DNA from: Portunus trituberculatus
Taxonomy: Eukaryota; Arthropoda; Malacostraca; Decapoda; Portunidae
Assembly: GCF_017591435.1 (NCBI RefSeq)
Contig: NC_059299.1
Location: forward strand, 1,088,501 to 1,152,500
Direction of reading: 5' to 3'
Length of the DNA stretch: 64,000 nt
Each line of letters opens with the position of its first letter. Within the stretch, counting starts at the first letter, position 1. The position numbers and the translations under genes are program-made. Below the pieces are notes generated by a model. It did no database searches and was not told the origin of the DNA. It worked only from the letters and a program-made list of their open reading frames with translations. Below are positions 1-10,100 of this stretch, one piece after another.

Positions 1-30
1 ATTCGCTGGTTCTCTGCCCTCCCACAACAG

Positions 31-183
31 TCACTGAGACAGGCACAGCAAGACTTCAAATCATCCATCTCCCTCATTGCTGAATGTGCCACAATCCAGT
101 CTAAGTTAAGAACTATCAACAAAGAGTACAGTCGCCTTCAGGAGATAAAGAATAAGGTGGATGGAGGAGAAAAGGAGGAATAG
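31..183 (+). CDS. Terminal coding exon of an unidentified gene (partial, enters from the left)
   Basis: The window opens in an intron whose last bases form a pyrimidine-rich tract ending in CAG at 28-30. An open exon follows and runs to TAG at 181-183, giving 50 residues that begin SLRQAQQDFK and end KVDGGEKEE. The peptide is rich in Gln, Lys and Glu, has heptad-like spacing (IQSKLRTINKEYSRLQEIK) and probably forms a coiled coil. I do not recognise the family. An AATAAA at 500-505 could serve as its polyadenylation signal. The upstream exons are outside the window, so function cannot be given. Confidence 0.5.
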   Translation, partial: SLRQAQQDFKSSISLIAECATIQSKLRTINKEYSRLQEIKNKVDGGEKEE

Positions 184-950
184 CAGGCACCACATGTATA
201 TAGATATATGCATATATATTTTTCTACTGCAGTTTTATACTTGGTATCATTTCAACATTCCAGACATAGTGTACATTTACTAATCATTACTATACATGGT
301 AAATTCAGCTGCTTGATATCTATATACGTGATGCCTAGTAATTGTTACATAATACTCATTAGGGAACATTGTTAAGTGAGGTACAAGTGACAGAAGCTCA
401 ATTGTTTTTATGGCAGGTCTTCATATTGAGTATAGTTTGGCGACCTATGCATGGGATTGTCAATGGTGATTGACACACTGGAGTGTCAAATCACATTTAA
501 ATAAAAGGCTAAGGGAAAAATTACCCCTTTTAATGATAAACTCATCAAATCAGCGTCAGAATTAACAAGATCCACACATCACAATAAAAATAGAGAAATT
601 TTTAGAATAATTACAAATACAGTACAGTATACCCCACTATTTGCAGAAATTATGTTCCTTCCCCTCCCATGAATCCTGAAAATCCGTGAATTATTGATGC
701 AGTATTAAAATGCCTATGTATAATATATACGCTAAAATATGCTTCCCAAACACATTCTAAAGACAGTCTTACTCACTCATTAATACAGTAATAATGTAGT
801 AAAATATGTACATAGTAAATTCAAAAAAATTGTACTCACCAATATATATTTTTTTTTGTAGCATTATAGGGTGTAAATAATACAGGGGTACAGTAGCAAT
901 TATACAACACACCAAAAACTCGAATTCAAACAATCACATTGAAAACCCGC

Positions 951-952
<2 letters not shown>

Positions 953-1035
<83 letters not shown>
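953..1035. repeat. (GA)n microsatellite
   Basis: An uninterrupted GA/AG dinucleotide run of about 83 bases. It produces a poly-Ser-Leu reading frame on the minus strand, which is not a gene. Confidence 0.95.
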
Positions 1036-1037
<2 letters not shown>

Positions 1038-1661
1038 GTTTAGCATCTCACACATTGAGATGCTTGTGACATCAGGTCGTCTGCAGCCAATCAGCAAGGA
1101 GAAACGAAAGCTCGAAACTGACATTATTTCAAAATTATTTACCAGTTAAACTATATCACTTTTCAAATTTTTTATTTCATATTAACTGACAAGTTATTCT
1201 AAAATTATTTACCAGTTAGGGTGAATGTGAGCGATTTTCTGCTAAAAAATGGCCTAAGAAATTCACAAAATTGCTGAGAAAAAAAAAAAAAATAAAATAA
1301 AATAAAAAAATCCGCAAGAAAGCGGGGCCGCAAACGATGAACCAAGAATGGGTGAGGGTATACTGTATCTATATCAACATAAAACAGCAAGGAAGCATTT
1401 ATGTCAACTATCTCTGTATATCTGGAGTAGATAAGCTATTCAGTGCAAGGGACACATGTCAAAACCCACAATTTTATACCATCACAGTATATTAACCCAA
1501 AATAATTATTTAAATAGAGAGGAGGAAAAAAAAAAAAAAAAAAAAAAACTAATGATTGATATTTTAAAGTACTGCAGAATATTAGCATGTAATGCACTTT
1601 GGAGCCTTACATGAAACACACTGAAGACAAAACAACAGTCTACCTATGAGGTGAGAGAATA

Positions 1662-1745
1662 TTGGCTAGTCTTCACTATTTCAATTCCCGCAGAGTTTCT
1701 GAAGCTGTGTAAAATCACCAAATAGTAACCAGAACAAATACACAG
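1662..1745. mobile_element. Fragment of a TTAA-flanked miniature element
   Basis: This stretch matches the internal and right-hand part of the elements at 9856-10052 and 11122-11338. Shared blocks include a CTTCACTATTTCAAT-type block, GAGTTTCTGAAGCTGT and AAAATCACCAAATAGTAACC. Neither terminal TTAA is clear here, so it is an incomplete relic. Confidence 0.6.
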
Positions 1746-2831
1746 CAGTGATTCCCAGGATTCTGCATGTAACTGGAACCTCTTGGAGCAGGAGGCACCA
1801 CCCAATCACCACTGTTAAGAACAAACATGAGTATTACGATAAAGACAATGGAATCTCAATTTAACACATTTCTACAATATATTATCAGCACTACTTGATC
1901 TACAAAATCCCAGGTTGGGATTCGGTGTTGGATTTCAGTCATCATAGGTAAATTTTATGGTCTGAGAAGCTTTACAAGCATTTTTTTTTTTTTTTTTTTA
2001 CCCATAAAACTTGCCCTTAATGGAACAGAAGTCTTCATGATTGAGGTGTGTACATCGATCAACTGTACCCATGCTGAAAGTGAGGAAAATACTTTATCAC
2101 ATGGCACAAGATCATTGGAAAGAAAATACAGTCTTGCTTTCAGGTAAGAATTTCTCCATTTATGAATCAGGTGACGAAAAATGGTCATCATAAAAGTGCA
2201 TTATCATATAAAAAAAAAATATGGATACTAAAATCACTATAAATCACCATTGTGCTCCCGTGGAATATCTGCACACACCACAAAATATCCATTCCCTAAT
2301 AGCTCCCATCCAGTCAATTCCAAATTACTTGCCACTACACGTCACAACAACAGCTGCATTGCTCCTGGAAAGAAAGGAAAAGGCAATAAAGAACTGATCC
2401 TGAACAGTGTGGCCCAAGTGTTAGACCAACTCAAACTAACAGTGAGAGTTCTACTTCAGCTATATCAGAGCGAGTTAATTACCATCATGTTTATATCACA
2501 GCAACATACAGAAAAGCTATCAACTTACTACTCTGAAGTATTGGCTTGCCAGGAACTTGGTGAATGTGCTGCCTCTGTGAGTGAATGTAGCTTTACACTG
2601 CAGATCACTCCACTTACAGCTGTACTGTTCCTTGAAAAAAGAGAATGCACTTTGAGATTTTAATCAATAAAGAGATCAGACTGATTCATCATAATTAATC
2701 AGGGAGAGAGTTCAACTTCAGCTCTTATCAGCACAAGTTGATTTTTCATCATGCTGGTTTAAATCAAATTAACAGAGAGAACAACTTAACTCACCAAACA
2801 CTGAAGCAAGTAACTGGCCACTGAAATGCTG

Positions 2832-3860
2832 GTTTGCACAGAGAACCTGGCTGACAAACTACCCTGTGGATAAATACAGTTCGTCAGTAACGCTCACCAT
2901 AGCACACTTTAAAGAATGATAATGTTAAGCTATCAGCAAAAAGAAATTTCTTCAGCATTTCAGGTTTCAAGTGTCAAAACATCATGGTGTTGCAGCAAAT
3001 AATACTTTCATAATCAAATGCTTCAAATTTGGGAGATGTACTGTACATCATACTAACCTCTGTCATACAATTGTATGGCACTGGGAAGACCTCCATACTG
3101 TACAGTACCCAACTATGAAGTACGATACTGGAGGAGAACCTGGCTGACAAACTTCCCCTGTGAATAAATACAGCTGGTCAATAACACTCACCATAGCACA
3201 CTTCAAGAATGATAATGTTCAGCTATCAGCAAAAAGAAATTTCTTCAGCATTTCAGGTTTCAAGTGTCAAAACATCATGGTGTTGCAGCAAATAATACTT
3301 TGATAATCAAACGCTTCAAATTTGGGAGATATACTGTACATCATACTAACCTCTTGTCATACGAGTACAAGGTGCTGGGAAGAGCTCCATACTGTACAGG
3401 ACCCAACTATGAAGTACATGATGCTGGATATGAGGTACCAATGCTGTAAGTTCCCTCCAGCTGCCTTCACCAGACTCGGAAACAGTCTCTGGGTAATGTG
3501 GTGACCAGCCCTGTGTCCCTGAAGGGCTACAAAGGGGACATAATGTATCACACAGTCAATGTGAACTTCAAAGACCCAGTGACTCCCCTGCCAGAAGCAG
3601 CAGCAGAAAAGTTTGCAGAGAACCTGGCTGACAAACTGCCCCTGTGAATAAATACAGCTTATTAGTAACACTCACCATGGCACCTCTGATGGAATTATAA
3701 GGTTAAGCTATCAGCAAAAAGAAATTTCTACAGCATTTCAGGTTTCAAGTGTCAAAACATCATGGTGTTGCAGCAAATAATACTTTGATAATCAAGTGCT
3801 TCAAATTTGGGGGATGCACTGTACATCATACTAACCACTGTCATACAAGGCACTGGGAAA
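2832..3860 (+). repeat. Three tandem copies of a terminal-exon tail plus 3' flank
   Basis: A block that begins GAGAACCTGGCTGACAAACT and continues through AATAAATACAG and AACATCATGGTGTTGCAGC occurs three times in the same direction, at about 2832-3133, 3134-3460 and 3612-3860. The start of each block is the last eleven or so codons and the stop region of the exon at 3474-3647. Only the third copy is preceded by the rest of that exon. The copies differ by scattered substitutions and small indels, so the duplication is not very recent. Each copy carries its own AATAAA-like signal or a near variant (copy 1 reads GGATAAATAC). Confidence 0.8.
3474..3647 (+). CDS. Orphan terminal coding exon of an unidentified gene
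   Basis: After a pyrimidine-rich acceptor ending CCTTCACCAG (AG at 3472-3473), the sequence is open to TGA at 3645-3647, giving 57 residues that begin TRKQSLGNVVTSPV and end AENLADKLPL. An alternative acceptor at 3459-3460 would add a few residues. Composition and codon use look coding: varied hydrophobic and charged residues, GC-richer than the flanks. AATAAA starts on the last base of the stop codon (3647-3652), so the 3' UTR would be very short. I do not recognise the protein and see no matching upstream exons on the plus strand. It could be the end of a gene with a long upstream intron, or a detached gene fragment carried by the tandem duplication around it. Confidence 0.45.
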   Translation, partial: TRKQSLGNVVTSPVSLKGYKGDIMYHTVNVNFKDPVTPLPEAAAEKFAENLADKLPL

Positions 3861-5163
3861 AAGAGAGATCAAGAGAGGGAGCTATCATATCCATCTACAC
3901 ACAACTTGGCCATACCTGACGGGTCTCCTGATGGATGAAATACAAATCTTGGATCTACACGAACATTGTCCAACCTGAAATATTCATCCACAAAATGAGA
4001 GGAGCAAGGTAGGAATACAGCAAAACATCTGTTCACATGTTTCAGCACTCATCCTCTACATTCACTCCCAGCTTAAGCGGGATTCAGAGTTGGATTATTT
4101 GGTCATCATTCAACATTAACAAGACACCAATAGCATCAAATTCTTCCTATGCCTGACTTACTTTCAATAGAAAATGGTATCAAGATGGAAATAACATTCA
4201 GGTAATTTCAAAGCTGAACTCACTTGCAATATGTGATGTTAAAAGCTGGGTGACTCCAGTTTCTCAGTGGCCAGTAAGATTGGTGCCATACAACCTCAGT
4301 GTGGCAGCAGCTGAAATGCAAAGTCGTCGTCTTTGTTGTCATCAACCAAACTGTAAAGATAACATGGGAGATTCAAGAAACACAACAAGTTCCATAAAAG
4401 GTGCTTCTCCACTAATAATTCAGCCACCAATGAAAAATGGTCACCGTAGAATGATTTCCAACCTTCTCCAATTTATTTGGTAAACCTTACCTTTCCAACA
4501 TAGCAACCATGACAGCAGCACTTCAAGACAACTGTAAAGAAGCATAAAAATGAATCAAACAAAAGACTTGCCCAGCACAAGGTGTACATCTGTGTAAGGT
4601 TAACTCGAACCAATCACAAAGTACGTAAATGACTAGGATTAAAAGTTATCATAAATATTTGTTTTACATTTTGAGCACATTCAGTATCTTTCATCATTAT
4701 AAAAACAAAATATTCACTTACCAGAGCATTACAGATTTGTAGCACACCACAACCATTCAGAAAGATCAACTCGAGTTATGCTTTATAACAAACACCATCA
4801 TAACAAAACAATTTACTAGTATTATATATATATATATATACACACATTTTGTGATTTTGTACAAAAATTATAACATAATATTAACTTAAAATTATATTGG
4901 AATACGTACAGATTTACACGATATATTTGACTATAGCACTTCTCTCTAACCTGCTATACATATGACTGGCTGCCAGAAATCCTAATGAAATGCTTCTATT
5001 CAGGGACAGATGTGAAGCTACATCAGTGGCAGGCTTGTGTCTTGGGCTCATCTATACACCAATTCCTTTTGAAATAGAGCACTGAACACATAAGCCAGTC
5101 ACCAAGGTTAAAAAAGGTAGTATCAACAATCTCATTTTTACATATAGTTATAAAGCCATCAAT
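3861..5163. other. Intergenic DNA and 3' UTR of HSPA9
   Basis: AT-rich sequence without a convincing gene. The part nearest 5163 should be the 3' UTR of the minus-strand HSPA9 gene. A TTTATT (AATAAA on the minus strand) at about 4472-4477 is the first canonical polyadenylation signal I see downstream of its stop. A short (TA)n lies near 4826-4841. The plus-strand open frame at 4250-4483 has no support. Confidence 0.45.
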
Positions 5164-5252
5164 TTAATGCTGACTTTCTTCCTTCTTCTCTTTATCCTTG
5201 TCTTCAGTACCTGATGATCCACTGCTTTCTCTTTCTGAAGCCATCTATACCG

Positions 5253-5284
<32 letters not shown>

Positions 5285-7155
5285 TAGTTAACAACCTGAA
5301 CTTATTTGAACCTTAAGGAAACAAAGCACAATATTAAAGGTTTTAGAATACAGCAAGGCTTCATCACAAGATTCATGATAACTAACTGAAAATCAGTCTT
5401 ACCTTCTTGTATGCCATCTCAAACAGCTTCAGTGATGCCTGCTGGAGTTCACCGACTTCCTTCTTGATTTCTTCTGGATCGGCAGAGTCCTTGTTCGCCA
5501 GAAGATCCTTCACCTTTGTAAGCCTTTCCTTTAACTTGTCACTCTGTAGAAAGCAAAATGCATTAAATACTGCAAAAATAATTACACATAAGATGGTAAT
5601 AGTATTCAGGGAAATACAATGTAATTACCTCTTCTGCAGGAAGCTGGTCTTTGAACTCCTCCATTTTGCTTTCAGTGTCATGAATGATACTCTCTCCCTG
5701 GTTGATGGCCTCCACCACTTCCTTCTTCTTCTTATCCTCCTCAGCATACTGTTCTGCTTTCTTGATCATGTTCTCAATCTCATCTTTGCTAAGACCTCCA
5801 GAAGACTGGATCACAACTGCAATAACACAAAATTCAGTACTGGATGCATTTATATCCAGTCCTTTTTTCCCTCTAAGGCATCATAACACATTGTCAAAAC
5901 AATGCTACAAAAATGCTGGCACTCACTCTGCTGTTCCTTGCCAGTGCCCTTGTCCCGAGCAGAGACATGAACAATGCCGTTGGCATCAATGTCAAAGGTG
6001 ACTTCAATCTGTGGGACTCCACGAGGAGCAGGAGGAATGCCAACCAAGCTGAACTGTCCCAGAAGCTTGTTATCACCAGCCATTTCTCTCTCTCCCTGGT
6101 GAACCTTAATCTCTACCTGTGTCTGGCCATCAGCAGCTGTGGAGAACACCTGAAACACACAATGCAAACAATGTCATGACTTAACTCTGACAAAAGCATC
6201 TCTATACCCAACCAGATTACCTTCCTTTAGTATTACACAACACAAGAACTCACTTGTGACTTCCTGGTGGGAATGGTCGTGTTTCTGTTGATGAGCTTAG
6301 TCATCACACCTCCCAGGGTCTCAATACCAAGTGACAGCGGCGTGACATCCAGCAGCAACACATCTGTCACATCGCCTGCCAATACACCGCCCTGGATGGC
6401 AGCGCCCACAGCCACTGCCTCATCGGGGTTCACCGCCTTGCTTGGAGCACGGCCAAATATTTCCTGCACCATTGAGATGACCTTGGGCATACGAGACATT
6501 CCACCAACCAGGATCACCTCGCCTATCTCTGACTTGTTGCACTCTGCATCCTTGATCGCCTTGAGGCATGGGTCAACGGTGCGTTTGATCAGCTTGTCCA
6601 CAATGCTTTCAAACTTGGCTCTTGTCAGCTGAAAGAACAGTTTGCTATCAGTATGACATTAGCCATAGATAATGCCAAAGCAAATCAGTCTTCTACAAAA
6701 GGAAATTGGCATCAAATATGAGAAAAACACTAGTAAAGGAAAAGAATACTGTTAATCATTCATTGAAAACAGTAAATTGTGTCAGAACCCGCAAAACTAA
6801 GTCAGCTCACATGAACTACTCAGGTGAAGAATCCTTTTTTTGATCTGTGATGCATTAAAACCAAATATGTGATATCAGCACATAATGGGGAAATTGCATC
6901 AAAACATCTATGCTTCCATAATTCACTAATAGTGAACAACAGATTCTGGCCAACCTTAATGTCTATACTCATCATTAAACCAACAAAGATCTGAGGACAT
7001 CCATCACAAAGAAAATAGAGGGAAAGGCAAGATTGGGTTAAGGGAGAGAATTGTGGTAGAACTGTAAAGGATGGGAGTAAAAAAATAAATTAAAAAAAAA
7101 AATAATAATAATAATAAAATAAAATAAATAAATAAATTAATTAATTAATAAAAAA

Positions 7156-7190
<35 letters not shown>

Positions 7191-10100
7191 AACATAAGGA
7201 TAGAAACCACCAGACTACTCATACACGAAACTAATCCAGTATTATAATGACAAAAGACACTCATAACACTTCTGAAAGGCAGTAATACAAACCATATCTC
7301 ATTATCATTAACCAGATCATTTGGAGGATAAAAGAAAACCATCTACAAGAGCATACACCACTTCCATCACACACTCCAAGCCACAACCCTGACAGATCTA
7401 AGAATTGAGAGTGAGTGACTACCAACCTTATACATCATGTGCTTGGGTCCAGATGCATCCATGGTCAGGTAGGGGAGGTTAATGTCAGTCTGGTTGGAGG
7501 AGGACAGTTCAATCTTGGCCTTCTCAGCAGCTTCCTTCAGCCTCTGCATGGCCATAGTGTCCTTGGTCACATCCACACCTTGCTGCAACAGAGATCACTC
7601 ACCAATTAGCAACCAAGTTACTGTAATGGTTGCTTCAATTATGCAAAATATAAAGCACTGTATAGACGAAGGAAGGTTGAGTAGCTATGCCAAGGAAAAA
7701 TGAAATGACAGGTGCTGGATGGCAAAACAGCCAAGAAAGACAATAAGATGGAGGAGAAAATGAAAGAATACGATCATGTAAGTACAACAAACTAGTTTCA
7801 TCTGGTCTCTAAAAGCCAAGAGCCACAAGACTAGCCATTATACTAACCTCCTTCTTGAATTCACCAGCAAGGAAGGTGACAAGATGCCTGTCAAAGTCCT
7901 CACCTCCCAGGAATGTATCACCATTGGTAGACTTCACCTCAAACACTCCCTTCTGGATCTCAAGAATGGAAATATCAAAGGTTCCACCACCAAGATCATA
8001 CACTCCAATACTGAAAGACAGGAAGAGATACTAAATACACAAAATTTACGCATGGCTAAAAAACTACTATTCCAGAGCACACTGTGTCACCCAAAGGTTC
8101 ATAATGCTACTCACATCTTGTCTTCAGTCTTGTCCATGCCATAGGCCAGTGCTGCAGCAGTGGGCTCATTGATGACTCGCAGCACATTCAGCCCAGAAAT
8201 CTGACCAGCGTCCTTGGTGGCCTGAGATGAAAGAGTTTGTGTTGACTTTGGTTACAATATCCAGTTCACAACACTAATGACACAGTACAATATCTTTTCC
8301 AAGCATTTACAGGGAGGTAAAGGAGGATTAGACGAGCTTATTGTCTGGCCTATGTAATATTTAGAGGTGACAACTGAATGAGACTCGGGAAGATGTACCA
8401 AATAGCTTATTAGTTACTAGAATTTAAAAGCGATATCAGCAAAATTAACAGAATAAAAGAAGAGTTCAATCAAGTGTCCTGAGACCAGAAAAGGAACAGC
8501 CTATTAAGATCTGCCCAGCTGAGGTCTCAATATGCTCTCTGATGTTGAATAAACCACAGTGTCACCAAAACAAAGTGGGGAATAGGACATCAGGACATGA
8601 ACTACTTGAACACCTCACACTCCTCACCTGTCTCTGGGAGTCATTGAAGTAAGCCGGCACAGTGATGACAGCATTTTTCACGGGGGTGTTGAGATATGCC
8701 TCACCGGTCTCCTTCATCTTGGTGAGGACAAAGGCTCCAACCTGAGATGGGGAGTACATCTTGCCATCGTCTGTCTGTACCCAGGCATCTCCATTACTGG
8801 CCTTCACTATCTTGAAAGGCACTGTCTCCCTACAAGGCAAACCAGAGCCATTACAACTTTATAAGGGCAAACCAGAACCATCACAACTTGAGAATAGTAA
8901 ACTGAAACCATTATAACTTGAGAAAGGCAAACCATAGCCATTACAACTTTAGAAAGGAAGACCAGAGCCATTACAACTTGAGAAAGACAAACCAGAGCCA
9001 TCAACTTAAGAAGGGCAAACCAGAGCCATTACAACATGAGAACATAAGAAAATAAGGGAAGCTGCAGAGCACGATCAGGCCTACACGAGGCAGTCCCTGT
9101 AAGAAACCTATGTGCGTATTCTTCCATAAATTTGTCTTCTCTTAAAGCTCTCCAATGACTCCACACTAATTACTAGATTAGCAAATCTATTCCATTCATT
9201 AGCTAAACTATTTGCTGAATAACAAATGATTGTAATATTCAAAGAGAGGCAAAGTGGGAAGGAATAAGAATGGATTTAACTGTCTATCTGGTTGATACAG
9301 AACACCTCACACTCCTAATAGTAAAAAGAAAAAAGATAGATAAATAAATAAAACAAATACCAATCAACAATGCTAGATACAACAGGGATAATACAAGGCA
9401 CCAGGAAACATGATTTACTAGAAAACTAAGATTCAAATAGTCTAAATCACCATGGGGTCCTTTTGTATCTCAGAAGTGTAATCAAATTACCTTATGTGAA
9501 TAAAAACATACATGCAGTTCAACTTTCACTTCAGCTTCCTGCCTTCTCCTACCTGTCCTTGACGATTTCCTCGTCATCGTATCTCCGGCCAATGAGTCGC
9601 TTTGTGGCATAGAAGGTGTTCCCTGCATTGGTGACTGCCTGACGCTTGGCCTGAATGCCCACCAGACGCTCCCCATCTGAAATTTTGACACTGGTTACCC
9701 AGAATGCCTCACTATTACTATAAATATCTAAGAATATCAATCATAGTCTATATTTTAAGATGGCCACTGGGTCTCGGCTTGGGATGAGAATGTGTACTGT
9801 CAGAGCAGGGAAAAGCAACACCACAGCATACTTCTTCAGAGCAAGACAGGCCAGCTTAATCCCTTCAACACTGGGATACATTTTCACCTTGTGATTTGTG
9901 TACAATTAGTCCATTTTATGGATCTATGAAGGTCAGAAAATTAATGGCCACAGTCTTCACTATTTCAATCCCCAACATATTGAAGGTGTATAGAATCACC
10001 AAATAATAAACTGAATGAAAATGGAAATGCATCATGGTACTCAAGGGGTTAAGAAAGCCAGACTATAGTTAGAAGTTAACTTCCTTGCCCATATTTTACT

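Larger units (their letters stand above)
184..2831. other. Non-coding stretch: possible 3' UTR, then intergenic low-complexity DNA
   Basis: The first 320 bases are probably the 3' UTR of the exon ending at 183, closed by AATAAA at 500-505. After that come a (GA)n tract, poly-A runs at about 1280-1310 and 1527-1548, a fragment of a TTAA-type miniature element near 1662-1745, and AT-rich sequence. An open frame at 2250-2663 (plus, 137 codons) has no splice context or family resemblance that I can see. Part of it (about 2440-2500) is loosely repeated at about 2700-2765, so it is more likely repeat-derived than a gene. Confidence 0.5.

Noticed and set aside
2250..2663. 137-codon plus-strand ORF as a gene
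   Set aside because: No splice context or recognised family, and part of it is repeated imperfectly just downstream.
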